Source: Patagioenas fasciata (Eukaryota; Chordata; Aves; Columbiformes; Columbidae). From it: 64,000 nucleotides of DNA. Shown piece by piece: positions 1-14,259 of this stretch (positions are counted from its first letter, which is position 1; each line of letters opens with the position of its first letter). The notes under the pieces are model-generated. The model searched no databases. It was not told the origin of the DNA and saw nothing but the letters and a program-made list of their open reading frames with translations. The stretch covers positions 84,785,549 to 84,849,548 of the forward strand of contig NC_092560.1 in NCBI RefSeq assembly GCF_037038585.1, given 5' to 3'. The position numbers and the translations under genes were made by a program.

Positions 1-3000
1 TCTGTTGGCTGCAAAACAAGAGACCCCGTGTCAAATCAGGCAGGGAGACATTGGCGACTTCTATTCCTGGTCCACTTACTCACGATTTAATTGCATTTTA
101 ATGCTAATTACATAAAATTAATCTTTAATTGCCATGAATTTGTTTGCTAAGGTAGATACCAAACACATTCATGCTCCGTTTTTGCAGATAAAATATAAGC
201 TTGACCGGCTGTTTCTTTTTTAACTGTATGGCATATTTGATAGCACTTGGCCAAATGGATTCACTTCTTCTGAACAAAGCGTTTCTAACAGTAAAAGATG
301 CTCAAAGGTATGGAAAATAGGTGCTCTGGGATGTGCAAATCCACTCTAACAAGGGTTTTCGTTGGAAACTCCAAGCACCTATATATAACAGCACAATATT
401 TCACTTATAAAACCTATTTAGTGTTCTCTTCACTTGCCCCATGACCCTGGTCCTTTCTATACTCTCCAATGCATGTTTTAAAGACGTTATTGAATTCCAT
501 ATGGACTTGTCAAAAATGTTCCTTTCGACTTCACTTGAGTATTTAATGAATTGATTTTTTATATCTCTGAGGCTATGGGATTGTAGCTTTTATATAAAAG
601 CCAGGGATGGAGACCAAACCGCCCGTGTTTGTACCACAATGGACAAGCACAGGCGCTTTTTGGTCATTAATAATATTAAAAAGCCTCCTCTGAGTTTCAC
701 CCCAGTATTACTGAGTTAAATCTTCCGGGCGTGGGAAGGAACGTGTGATCCCGGCTTGGGTTGAAATTAAGCGTCGAGATATATAAAGGAAGATATATAA
801 GGAAACGTGAAGACAGAGAGAAGAGGCGATGCCATCCAGAGATGCAGCTTATCGGGGTTAACTTAACATTGTAAATCACAACCCAAAGCTTTGTGCCTTG
901 AACGATACCAGGCAGATGTCCAGAAACGCAGTTACTTGGCTCTGAAGTGAACTGTGAATCGAAATGTAAATCACGCATTGTTTTTTTCCTTCTTCTAAGT
1001 GAGTCTACGTGCATTACTGTAAAATTAAGCCCTCCATTCGGCTGGCTGAAGGTTGGGTTCTCCTCATGAGCTCAGTTGGCCAAAGCAAGGTAAATATGGC
1101 ACCTTCTGCACCAAAGACCAAGATATAAGTAGACAGAGATCGTCTGAAAGTGCTCGTGTCCCCAAAATAGCTCAGGCGCACATGTCCGCTTTTCTTTCTT
1201 GTATCGCTAACCATTCCACACGTGAACTGTGATTTGCTTTCGCCCTCATTTTGCTAACGACTGAAATCTGTTTGTGACCTAAGAGAACAGAAGCCATTAT
1301 TAAAAGCTTTTCCAAGCCCATCAAGGAACAGGCACAACGAGGGAGAGCTGGTAGTAACGGGAGAATTCAAGGAAAAAAAAGCTCATAGAAGAAATGCTAA
1401 AGAGATTCTTTTCGGCTGCCCCGCCATGGGAGAGATGATATTTTACAAGGGATTAGTCAAAAATTGGCTCCAAGTGAAGCATCAATGTAAAGGCTTTAAA
1501 ATAAGTCAATACAAAGCAAAATAAAGAGCCAAATGAAGCTTCTAAGAGCTCTCAAGAAACTCAAACAAACACTTTTTTAAGTGCAGTGTAGAAGTGGCTG
1601 CTCAGAGCAACCCAGGGCTGGAGGGAGGAAGGCAGAGAGATTTAAAAGCCAATACTGAAAATAGGAGGGAAGATTAACGAAGAGCAATATCCCCATGGAT
1701 AAACACAGCCCCTTGCACAACCAACACTGCTCTTTTGGAGGCAAGCACGTCCTGCGAATCGAAATCAATTCAAGACCACGCTGAGCACATGGATAGAGGT
1801 GATTCTGTAAAGGGAACACATCTGCACGCTCAGCTTTCACCAAAGCCACCTCCCAAAGGCTCTGGGAGAAATGAACCATCTTCAGATAGCAGGAAGTGAG
1901 GATATTCCTGCAGATACAGGAATTATTAGGAGAGAGATCAGCCGAGCAGGAATGAACAATTCGCTTTGTAAGGGAGCAGAGTTACCAGGAAGACAGGGCT
2001 GCTCCATAGAGGAGCTTCTGCTCTGAACAAGGACAGATGTTTTCAAGCTCTTACGCGAAACGCTCAAGAGCTCAGTGCAAGGAACCCTGTGAAACTCCTC
2101 CAAATGTGAAGGGCACGGTTTAGCCGCGTTGGGCTTTAATTCAATGAAGCGGAAAGGTTTCAATTAATGAATCGATGACGGACGCAAGAGCGAGGGAACG
2201 CTGGAGGAAACTTCCGGGAAAAGGCATGAGAAGGGGTGAGGTTCATCCCCACGGCTGCATGGCCAACGGGTCCATGAAGAGGGGAGGAACGGGGCAGGAT
2301 GTCCTGGAGCTGCAGAAATGGCCAGGATCATACTTGGTCACCGAATGCGTGACAAGGCCAAGTTCTGGCACGACGCCGAAGCCACAGACAACCTGGGAAT
2401 GGGATTTGCAAACGGGACTCGAAAACACAGCACCAAACCCATCGCTTCTCCTGGTGAGATATTTCCCCACTCATAAGACAATTAATATGCTGAAGACGCC
2501 CTGAAAGCCTGCGACCTTTTGATGGATTGATTGTAACGCTGTTGAAGAGCATGTTTATTGTTACAGTTCATCTCCTCCAACTTTCTCAGCGTGTTTCTGC
2601 AAAGAACAATTCTGCACTGGAAAGCGAGGGGACAGAATGATGAAGTGCAGCCTTCCCACGCCCCGCTGTTGGGATTCTGATCGTAAATCGGAACGTTATT
2701 GAATAAACTTCCAGGAATCTGTATCTCAGCGAGTATCATCCCAGCGAGTGAAGCATCTAGTGTAACCGATAGGCCTCCTATGAGAGAATTCCAGCCAGAC
2801 TTTTTATAGCTTAAATCGGAGTACAAACTCGCACCGTTCTGCTGGAACGGCGCTTTCTGAACCAGCAGACTGGAAATTATGTTCCTATGTAAAGAAGGGT
2901 GGAAAAACTTGCACCATCTCGGTGTTCACGGCTGCTGATCCTCCCAAATTAGGAGGAAGTGACATCGCTTGGATAAAAGTCATGTTCTTACGGTGTGCCA

Positions 3001-4435
3001 CAGGTCACCGCCCTCCTGGAACCGGCGGCTTAATGTTCTTGTGGAATATACAGCGTGGTATAAGCTGCACGAGCACCGGGATGGGCACAAACGGCTTTCT
3101 GGGGCAAATGAGGGACAGGAGCGTGTGGCCAGAGAGCGGGGAGCTTCACTGCTTCAGGAGGAGATCAGGGCTCGCACCGAGATCCAAGCCGTGCTTTCGC
3201 AGCCCTCCGTTCAGACCGAGCCCGAGAGCACTGCTCGTTGAACATTTACAGCTGCTCCGACAACTCCCTGTGCTCGTGTTGGTGCTCTTCTCATTCACAA
3301 TGGGTTTTTCTCAGGGGATGAATCCAGATGAAAATCCAGATGCTGTTTTTCAAGGGCATTTTCTGGGGCACAGGGCAGGAGTTTGCACGCATGCTCCCAC
3401 ATCGCTCTGCAAGGTTTTGTGTTCCTAAAAGTGACCGTTCGGCTCCTGCACAGCTGTGCAAAGACTAATTTTGAACTAAATTTGACACTATTAGACTTCT
3501 TTTGAGGGAGAAAGAGGTTTTCCTGCGTCACGTGCGCAGAGGCGGCAACGCGCTGTAAAGGAGAACTCTCCACGGAATGGCAGGATTGAGCACAGAAATG
3601 CTATCCCGAAACGGGATACATTCTTCTCAGACAGTGACAAATTAAGAAGAGCCTGTATTTAGTTTCTCCTTTGTTCAGAGACCTTGAAAAATATGATGCC
3701 CATGTGTTAATGTTTCAACCCACCCTCCATTCTTACTGCATTAGTCCTGCTCGCAGTCATTCAATACAGAATCATGTGTGTAATCCGAACCATGTGGCCA
3801 GCGACGTGTTCCCTATTTACCAATTATTTCATTAGCTTTATTTGCTCTTTGAGATAGGGGCAAGCAATATTTTTCTATTTCCTGTATTTAAGTACGAAGC
3901 GGTGTTCGTCAAATATTTAAGGCTGGAGAGGTATGCTCTTAATTTCCAGAGCGACTCTCCACAGCGTCAGGGCTCTTTCCCTACACGTTTCCACATGTCG
4001 CCCACACCACGGGGAAACCCAGCGAACACCTGAAGGGGATGAACGTCCCGATACAGAATTATCACCTCACGCGGCACTGCAGGCAATTAAATCGCTAAGG
4101 ACAAGAAAACTAGGGGATCAGGCACTTAGCTGGCGCAACGTGCTCCATAGGAACCCTGAGGCAAAGCGCTTTGTTGCGATATTTAATTCACAAAAAGTAG
4201 TGGTAAAACGCATAAGCAAAGGGGGCGAAGGTCAACTATGATGTATTATAATAAATAATACTTATTTCCATTAAATATTTGCTACCTCTCTGCAGTCACT
4301 GGGCTGATAAGCCAGTCCTTCCGCACACCGTGATATATCGGTGAATAACCCTCTTGGCTCCAGCGCAGGGCGCTGGGGCGGGTTGGGGGCAACGGGAGGT
4401 GCTGGGGTGGCGGTGGCGCCCCCAGCCCGACTCAC
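1..4435 (-). other. TCF4: TCF4 intron 12 (5' part only)
   Basis: No coding exon, RNA gene or mobile element is recognisable here. The first 700 bases are AT-rich and unique-looking, with many TAAT-type motifs, and are listed separately as a candidate regulatory element. The remainder is ordinary mixed-composition intron. Open frames of up to 168 codons show no recognisable protein family and overlap each other on both strands. Confidence 0.8.
60..300. promoter_or_regulatory. candidate conserved enhancer in intron 12
   Basis: AT-rich unique sequence with closely packed homeodomain-type cores: TTAATTGCATTTTAATGCTA at about 88-107, then TAATTA, TTAATC and TTTAATTG before 135. Such clusters are typical of conserved developmental enhancers, and the TCF4 locus is known to be rich in them. 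Conservation itself cannot be seen from one sequence. Confidence 0.3.
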
Positions 4436-4568
4436 CCATGATGCTGTCGGTCCCGTTGGCAGGGGGCGTGCAAGAAGACGTGCTGTAGTGATTGGTGCCA
4501 CTGCGGTGGAAGGTGGACATCGGAGGAAGACTGGAGTTGATGTCTGCTGAGGAGTGGGACGGGTAGCT
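4436..4568 (-). CDS. TCF4: TCF4 exon 12 (133 nt, last coding exon in window)
   Basis: The acceptor is CCCTTCTTGCTGCAG and the donor GTGAGTCGGG. The exon starts in phase 0 and encodes [40 protein letters not shown], then DSIM, ending with one base of the next codon. The protein segment appears identical to mammalian TCF4. The next exon (starting ANRGSGAAGSSQ in known TCF4) is not present between 1 and 4435, so it must lie beyond the low-coordinate edge of the window. The domains that follow in the full protein are activation domain 2 and the bHLH DNA-binding region, both outside. Confidence 0.95.
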
Positions 4569-6964
4569 CTGCAGCAAGAAGGGGTACAAAAGGCAACGTT
4601 GGAGTTATTGGGAACACGGGAGGCAGCAGAGTGCTCATGTTGCCCCAGTTGTTCTTCACCCAATGGAGAAAGGCCCTATGACTAAGCAGGGAGTCCATTT
4701 TCCTACCCCAAGAGACTCAGCGTACGCCCCTCTATATGGATAAATATCCCCAGGGGACAGCTCGTGGCTGAGGATGGAACCACCAAGACGTAAAGAGAAG
4801 AAATGACGGAAGAAAACCGAGGTGATGTATCAAGCCGAGCATTCTGAGAGGCACAGGTAGCGGTTGGAGCAGAAGCCTTCCCAGGGACATGGCACAAACC
4901 CCACGCTGCTCCTGACATGAAAACCCAAGATGTGCAGCGCCGGGTTTGCAAACGGTGCCGTAAGGAAGCGCAGCGGCACCCCAGAACTCAACGCGCTCCG
5001 TTTTCCCTCCCGCTGCAGCGCCTGCACGACAGACGGGGGAAAACGCGACCCATCGGGTCCTCAGAGGGACACACGGGACCTTGGTCGCTATGTGGCTGCA
5101 TCAACACAAACCTTCGCTCCCAACTAACCGCCAGGTAACTGAATACCTGAAGGTTATCTCGAAGAATGCAACCAGCACGGCCTAAATCTATTTTTCCTAT
5201 TCATGGAAAAACTGCCATCAACTCTGACCGAGGTCTGAATAACATCTTTGACTCATAAACCGCTCCAAGACCGCAGTCCCAAACCGGAGCGGCTGCCATG
5301 GCAGAACTGAATTCCTGGAGCTGCTGGGAATTCCTCCTGGGCTGGAGAAACAAGTGAACGCGGAGCAGCCGGGTCAAGGAGCCCCATGGCTGGTCCATGG
5401 CCCATATCAAAGTGCTGGTTCGGGGTTTGCCCATCTCTCAGGAGACATCAAACCGCAGCTGCCAAACGTCGTAGGAAAACACGGGATCTGAATACAGCGC
5501 CGTGGAGAACTGTTCTCTGTACTCAATGCAGCTACCTCGAAAATCACTGAGATGCCTGAGAGAGGAAAAATAACCAACAGCGGCTTTTCTTCCTTTCTTT
5601 TTCTATGTGCGTCTTCTCTGCAAGTGACTGACAAGCTCAAGACACCTAAAATACAGAAGGCTCTGGCAGTCCAGCCATGCATAATTAACAATTAATACGA
5701 GCATCATCTGCACCGAACAGCCGCACCTTGAACTAGTAGCAGTGGTCCTCACCATAATTTAGGATAAATATAATAATATCTACACACAAAACATGTGGAG
5801 GCCTTAGGTGGAACATCCCTACTTGTTTTACACTGCAGAAAAACCCCCTGCGTGTTACAAAACCGAGATATTCAGAATGGAGCTAAACTTGAACACAAAG
5901 CCTGAGCTGACACCAAGAGCCACCTCGTTGTGACGAATGAGCACCGGTGGAGATAACAAATGAGATTAAATGGGGTTTTAAAAGTTATGCTCCATTTTTA
6001 TTATATATGCTTGTCACTTCAGAGCAACGTTACATTAAGTTTGCTTAGTGCCTTAATTACGCCTTTTATAAGGACATGATTAAGCAGTTTTTGAGGCAAT
6101 TCCTTTTGCTTTTGACTTCCTATTAATGTCACATAGCAGCGTGCTAACCTCATTAAATGTGAGACACTAAAGATCTGGGTTGCAAATTCATCTTCCATTT
6201 GTAAGAGTGAGCTTAGCTCTCCTCATTCCCCAAAAGATGGTCCTGCAAGACCTCACAGCAGCGGACCCTCCAACCCAGCCCTCCTCATTATCCTTTTTAA
6301 TGGGCTTTGAGAAGGAAAAGCAGAGGCACAGAATGGAAAACCACAACCTGTAGCGTTTCACACATTCTGAGAATTGCTTCACTTCGGCCGTCTGGCCGTC
6401 ACGTTACCTCTTACATGAAATCAAACCCCAAGACGGAGTTGACGGGACGCAGCGTTACTTCTACATCATCAATTCAGTGCGATACCAGAACATCCCCTAA
6501 GCTGTGCTCAGATCAGCCTTCATTCCCATTTTATTCCATCCCAATATGATAGATGGAATCGGCCCCAGCAGCTTCCTCCTGAGAGAGATCAGGATGTACC
6601 GGGAAAAATGAAAGAAACCTCCCTTTTTTAAAGCCAGGACCCAGCCAGGACCCTCAATGTGCAGAGTCCCAGGTGTGAGCGGCTCGTTGATGAGCAGGGG
6701 GCGCAGACACAGGCTCAACCCCCTTTGGATGGAGGAAAAGCCTGCGGGACCATTTCTTTTGTCCTCTTTTTGCACTGGGGGAGGTTCTGTCCAGAGGTGC
6801 CCAAGCCAACCTGCAGGGCAAAGTCACCCGAGATGCCTCCAAATCGCTTTTGTGCAGTTTGCAACACGTGATGGCACATGGAGAAGGTTTGAGCGGCCCG
6901 GGCGGAGGAGGAGTTGGTGCCGTGACCCCCGTGCTGTGTCCCCCGTGCCCCCCGTGTCCCTTAC
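4569..6964 (-). other. TCF4: TCF4 intron 11
   Basis: 2396-nt intron between exons 11 and 12 with consensus GT-AG ends. It is mostly mixed composition; an AT-rich block at about 5950-6170 with TTAATTACG and several TTAA motifs is the only stretch that looks like a possible regulatory element. No repeat family recognised. Confidence 0.9.
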
Positions 6965-7098
6965 CAAGCGGTCGTGCGGGTGCAGGCTGCAGTAGCTGCT
7001 GGACTGGGGGATGTGGGAGGAGTTGCCCAGCATCCCCCCGTAGCCGGGCTGGTTCATCCCGCTGGAGGAGCTCCACGGGTCGCTGCTGTGGTGGCCAT
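6965..7098 (-). CDS. TCF4: TCF4 exon 11 (134 nt, internal coding exon)
   Basis: Bounded by acceptor TTGTGTTGCAG and donor GTAAGGGACA. With the last base of exon 10 it encodes [20 protein letters not shown], then [20 protein letters not shown] and PHDRL, ending in phase 0. The segment is Ser/Gly/His-rich and belongs to the disordered middle of the E-protein, before activation domain 2. Compared with mammalian TCF4 the visible differences are Gly for Ala in GYGGML and Asp for Glu in PHDRL. Codon third positions are strongly G/C. Exon 10 is 1375 nt upstream and exon 12 is 2396 nt downstream, so exons 10-12 form a compact cluster relative to the long intron 9. Confidence 0.95.
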
Positions 7099-8579
<1,481 letters not shown>

Positions 8580-9880
8580 CTAGGGGAAGAAAGCCTCATT
8601 CAGTGCGAGAAACAGCGAGGTTTCACCTTGCTCGGTATCAATCAGTTCCCAACGCGCCGTAATTCCTCTCCCGGAGCACAAAAACCCCAGTAGACGTGTG
8701 ACTGGAAAATAAATCTTAAGCTTCAAAAGAAAGCCCAGCCTGACATTTTCCAGCTTTACCCAAGGATACTCGCAAGGTATTTGTCAAAGTATGGATTTCT
8801 GTAAATAAAGTGAACAAGCAGATGTACATATGTTCTTCCTACAGCATCACGGAGCTTAAAATAAACAGAGAGTTGAAACAAAGCTGGTTTTCTCCTACAG
8901 ACTTCACAAATAAAACCGAAAGCACTGCGAGGACGTCAGAAACTTTATTTCCCAAACGAAAAGAACAAAGAAAATAAACCCAGCATTATCTAGGACGCTG
9001 AAAATTACAAACATATCTAGGGATATTAAATTCCCAGGAATGGAGCCCTTTCCAGAGAAGCCCATTAAAAACCTGGACGTACACAAGACCACCAACACAT
9101 CGGGGGAAAACTCCTCCTTTCGCAGGGCTTGTTTGTCTGTGCACTAAACGGGGCGCGTGTGCCAAACCCCTCATTCACTGCCATGCGTTCGCTAATCCGC
9201 CGGAGCCTCCCCAACTCGCCTTGTCCAAAAGACCCCTTCTATTTCTCGCTTCGGTTTCGCTCGGCCAGTGTCTGAAAGCAAAACCGAACCGATAAATCCG
9301 GGGCGGGCCGAGCGCGGTTGGTGCCGCGGGTCGGCCCAGGCGCCGGCTCTTTGTGTCTGCTGGAGGTGCCTCTCTCCAGATGGTCAGGAAGACTGAAGCA
9401 CTGTCATCTCCTTGATGAAAATGGATACCTTCCTGCCTCCATTTTGAAGCAGGCAGCAGATCACAAAAATTGGCACAACGCCTGTTCGCAGGTCACAGCC
9501 GCGGGGAAGGGAAAAAACCCAGCGGCGAAGCAAAGGGCTCGGCTAAAACAATGAAAACGCCCCAAAATGAACCCCGGGGAGGACGAGGCTGAGGGTTCGG
9601 GAGGCTGGATGTCCCCGTGTGCCGTGGGGCTCGCCTGGCACCGCGGCCCCCGGTGTCGCCAGCCCGGACGTCACCACAGACAGGGCCAAATCAAAGCCTT
9701 GGGTTTTAACACGGCGCCTTCTGCCCGAGTGGAGAATGACGGGGGTGTGGGGGGCTCGGGAAATCATAGAGGGACACACAAGGATCACGGAGTCACCCCG
9801 TCCCCGCACAGGACAAGGGGGAACGTCCCCAGGAGAGAGACCCCCAGGAGACAACTGGGATGGTAAAACCAAAGATGAGC

Positions 9881-9916
9881 CGGCTCTGCACCCAAAACCG
9901 GCTCTGCACCCAAAAC
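9881..9916. repeat. 18-bp tandem duplication
   Basis: CGGCTCTGCACCCAAAAC occurs twice in immediate succession with no difference, indicating a recent slippage duplication in the intron. Confidence 0.9.
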
Positions 9917-10048
9917 CGACCCCTCCGTGCAGGGGACAGTGGGTGGGATGGCACCGGTGCCACCGAACCCCCTTGGAACTGCGGCAGCCCCAGTGCCACC
10001 TCTGACACCTTCAGCGCCGCTGTTGGCAGAGCCGCTCTCTCCCCTTTA

Positions 10049-10715
10049 CAGAATCCCAGAATGTCGGGGGTTGGAGGGACCTGGAAAGCTCATCCAGTGC
10101 AATCCCCCCATGGAGCAGGAACACCCAGCTGAGGTTCCACAGGAAGGGGTCCAGGCGGGTTTGAATGTCTGCAGAGAAGGAGACTCCACAACCTCCCTGG
10201 GCAGCCTGGGCCAGGCTCTGACACCCTCACCCCAAACAAGTTTCTTCTCATATTTAAGTGGAACCTCCTGTGTTCCAGTTTGCACCCATTGCCCCTTGAC
10301 CTATCACTGGTTGTCACCCAGAAGAGCCTGGCTCCATCCTCCTGACACTCCCCCTTTCCATATTGATCCCCATGAATGAGTCCCCCCTCAGTCTCCTCTT
10401 GTCCAGCTCCACAGCCCCAGCTCCCTCAGCCTTTCCTCACACGGGAGATGCTCCACTCCCTCCAGCATCTTGGTGGCTGCGCTGGACTCTCTCCAGCAGT
10501 TCCCTGTCCTTCTGGAGCTGAGGGGCCACAACTGGACACAAGATTCCAGGTGTGGTCTCCCCAGGGCAGAGCAGAGGGGCAGGAGAACCTCTCTGACCTA
10601 CTGACCACCCCCTTCTAACCCACCCCAGGTACCATTGGCTTCCTGGCCACCAGGGCCCAGTGCTGGCTCATGCTCACCCTGCTGGCCCCAGGACCCCCTT
10701 GGGATGCCGAGAACT
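10049..10715 (-). mobile_element. CR1 LINE, 5'-truncated 3' portion, inverted
   Basis: Read on the plus strand this begins with the reverse complement of the CR1 3' end (CAGAATCCCAGAATGTC, a degenerate form of the octamer repeats that end CR1), followed by GGTTGGAGGGACCTGGAAAG and the characteristic CR1 stretch about small-caps phrases such as CCTCCCTGGGCAGCCTGGGC, GGTCTCCCCAGGGCAGAG and TTGGCTTCCTGGCC. The element is therefore on the minus strand, same sense as TCF4. It is 5'-truncated, as nearly all genomic CR1 copies are, and carries stops, so it is not active. The high-coordinate boundary is approximate. CR1 of this type is the main avian/reptilian LINE and is a major reason to call the host a bird. 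Confidence 0.88.
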
Positions 10716-11097
10716 GGGCTGCAGAAATGGTCACACCAGCTATGGGAGAACAACTCTGTGGAAATCACAGAGGCTCTCAGCAAACAGACCTGAATGCCTG
10801 ACAGATTAAAGATGAGAACACAGGTGCACGGTGCCTTTATGGAACAGCATCACTGTGCCAGGCTATTAATGCACCAAAACGCATCTATTCTGCTATATCA
10901 CGACATCCTGCCCAGGGGACCACGTGTTGCTCCTCTGCAGCAGGTCCCTGCTGTCCCCTACCTGCTGCGCTCGAGGCCACCAGCCTCGCGTCAACGTTTG
11001 ATCCATTTCAGAGGAAAAGCAGCCCAAAGCGGGCTTAGGAACGAGGTCACCCGCAGCTCCAGCTCTCTGCGCCCCACAAGGGACCGCTGGGCGCAGG

Positions 11098-11145
11098 TGA
11101 CCTCACCACTGACTTCATCAGTGACCTCATCAGTGACGCAATGAG
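11098..11145. repeat. 12-bp x 4 tandem array of TGAC half-sites
   Basis: Four consecutive 12-mers: TGACCTCACCAC, TGACTTCATCAG, TGACCTCATCAG and TGACGCAATGAG. Each begins with TGAC, the half-site core of CRE/AP-1-type and some nuclear-receptor elements. The period is exact; the copies differ by a few substitutions. Confidence 0.85.
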
Positions 11146-12499
11146 TCTTGTGCAGCCCAACCACCAGAGATAGGCCTTGGATTGCAAATAAAGATGAAGA
11201 ACCCCCTCCCACGTCCCCTGCGATCGCCCCTGTCACCTCAACCCGCTCAGCCCTCCTGCTCGCAAACACAGACATTGATCCCAGCCTAAAGCCTGGGCTC
11301 ACACTAGGAAGAGCTGGAGTGGAACTCCGGTGTTATCACGACATGAACTAACGCCACAGAAACTCCTCTCGTATTCAACCGCGCACCAATCTCCAGATGC
11401 GTTTCCCTCTGTACCATGGGGACTGCAGTATTTTCAACAGGCAATAAAGAGAGCGGAGGAGACAATTAAGTGGATAAACAACCTCCCGACTGGGCCCTGT
11501 CCTTTTGTCATTCTGCCACAAAGCAACGCTTAGAAAAGCAAGAAGTGTATTATTTCATCACATTAATAACCTAGCCATAAATGTTTGCCGGATAATCTGA
11601 CAAAGAAGGAATTGCACTGATAACCCCATTTAAAGAGAGATATAAATCATCGTGAGTAAGCGCTGATAAAGAAAACAACCCCATAACTTGATTCAAAATA
11701 GTAATATGGGTTAAATTTATGGTACTGGTAAAAATCGTAATACCCTGTCTCCAAAAAAGCAAAAGAGAGTAAACCACAGATGTGTGCAAGTGACCTTCTG
11801 ATTCGAACAGAACATATAGATTTAAAGATGTTAATATTCTTTAAAGAGCCCGAATTTAGCACAAAATCACTCTGACTCATGCTGGGAGGTTTGATGAATA
11901 ACGATCTGGGAAAAACACGCCGCTCTGTACCACGCCACGGTTGAAAAGCCATCGCGTGGCTGCCGTCTTTGGGGAGCCTTTCTCCTCCTTCCAAACACCT
12001 TTTCCTCTCCGGTGCTGGTGGAAAACTCGCTGTCCTGGGAATCTATTTCCAGCATCTTTCGTTTTCCCGTCTCCGAGCTGGGCTGAGCATCCCCGGGTGC
12101 TCCGGGGACCACGGGGATGGAATCTCCCCCTCAAACCAAACCGTGTCTGTGTGTCCCTGCCCGCGAGATGCTATAGGCGAGATGGGAGGGCATCCCTGCC
12201 GTTCAATTAGGAAAAATCAATTACCTGGCACGCACGGCACAAACGCAAAGAACAGGCTGTAAACCAGAGCAGGGTATTTCCACACGCAGAGCAATCCGCT
12301 TAAATAGCTACCTGCTCCAAGGAAACATTTGCAAAGAGAATAAACCCATCAATCAGCAGCCCGGAGACTTTGAAATAGACGGCGAAACTCCTTGAAAATG
12401 AAGATCTCCAAGAGAACATTTATTAAATTATAAGTGCATTACCAAATGGCAAAGCGGAGCGGCTATCAGAGCTGTCAGGAGGAATAAACCTGCTCGCTG

Positions 12500-13800
12500 G
12501 AACAAGCTGCTCCGCATTAGCGGATGTGTCAGCTCCGCACAAAGGGAAGGACTCTTTTAAGCGAGGACGTGGCCGAGCCGCCCGCGCTGGCTCGGGAGCC
12601 GCGCCGGCCCTGCCCCGCGTCGCTGGCACCCATCGGCTCCATAACCGGGCTGGAACCCGCGAGCCGAGGGCTGACGATGCTGTTTGTGCTCTCGGGTGTT
12701 GGGGGTTTCTCGGTCGCAGCCTGTTCGGGGGTTGTGCCCGGGGACGCTGCTCAGCACCCCGGGGACGCCCCATCCGCACCGGGGCACAGGAGGCAGCACC
12801 GCTAAAACCAACAATTGAAAATTAAATTGAAAACAGCATAAATCACTATTCCTTCCTTTACAAGCGCTCAAGGGACACACTCAGTGCCGTCCTCACTCCT
12901 CCCAGCTCCGCCATCCGACGGCGACAGCTCCGCCAGCCTAGCGACGAATTCCCCAGCTTTCAGTTAAAAAAAAACCCTTAAAAACTAACAATTCTGCACT
13001 TTAACATGAGCGAGGTGCACAACCCCCTTTCCGCGGGCTGACCTGCTCCAGGTTTCCAGCAGAAGGGCACTTTTCAAACCGCGGCTCCCTAATTTCGGCC
13101 ACATGTTGCTGGGGGCGAGCGGGGGGAGAGGAAGAGGAGCGGGCGCGGGGGCCGATGAAAAGCGCGGCCCCGCCAGCCAAAACGCATTTCCAGGCCGGCC
13201 GGAAGGAAAACCCACCCACCTCACCCCGCGCTGCTTCTATCAACCTGCAATTGCGGCGATCAAAACCAGATGTCGGCTCTTCCAGATCTTTCTCGCAGGA
13301 CAAACACGCCGAAGGCCTCGGGCCTGGCGTTGCCATCAAATGGTAATTGAGAGCAGATGAGCCCCGACACGGCACAGCACATGCGAACCACCCCCGGCCC
13401 CGCGAGAGGGATGAAATTGCAGGTCCCGCTGAGCCGTTAAGTGCACGGGGCACCGTGAAAAACAAGTGTACGGCGCAGGGCAGGCACCTGTCCGGCTCCG
13501 GCACCGCGGCAAAGGTCGGTCAGTGCTGCAGAAGAGCGGCTGCAAAACTCACCCCTCCATCATCACGCTCCTCCATCGATTCTCCATGCACCGAAACCCC
13601 AACTCCCCGCTCCACAGAGGGTTTACTCCTGTGGTTTTCTCCTCTCCTGCTGCTCGCGTTTATTAAAACAAACGTGGGTGACGGTTTTGCGCCGCGGCGC
13701 TGGCACGGATGGGTTTGTGCGGGGCCGGCGGAGCCACCAGCCCCGCGCGTTCCAGGGGGAACCTGCAGAGCCTGACGTCGGCCCAAAAGCCACAGCTCGT
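12500..13800. other. CpG-rich intronic block
   Basis: CpG density is raised compared with surrounding intron, especially 12540-12800 and 13090-13240 (for example GAGCGGGCGCGGGGGCCGAT). No exon with splice sites and known TCF4 peptide is visible. It could be an unannotated minor promoter, an enhancer, or just GC-rich avian intron. Confidence 0.35.
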
Positions 13801-14259
13801 TCTGAGTGAAACGCTGAGATTTGGAGCAATCTACCCATCTCGTGCTGCTCTGCTCCCGCCAGGAATCGCTGCCCCACGCTCAGCACACCCCGAACATGAG
13901 CTGCCGCCGGTTTTTTTCCTTATCCCACCCTGTAGGATCCTCTAAGCCCGCAGATCCTGCTCGGTTCAAATGCCTTCCAGATGGGGCTGCTGAACGCTGC
14001 GCCTTGTGAACGCCCTCAAGTTAAAAAGGGGTCAACTAAATTAGAGAAAAGAAAATAAGAATGACAACATTATGTCATCCCTGAGCAGCAATGCTCTAAA
14101 AAAGCAACAATAACATAAATAGACACGGAGATTTTCTGTTCAGACTCTGATTTCTTTCTTGCTGTTTGTCCCTATGGCGCAGCCGGCCCGGGACAAAGGA
14201 GCCGATGCCACCAGCGGCCGCAGGTGAATCCTGCCCCAAAGGGACATGGTTTGCTGGGA

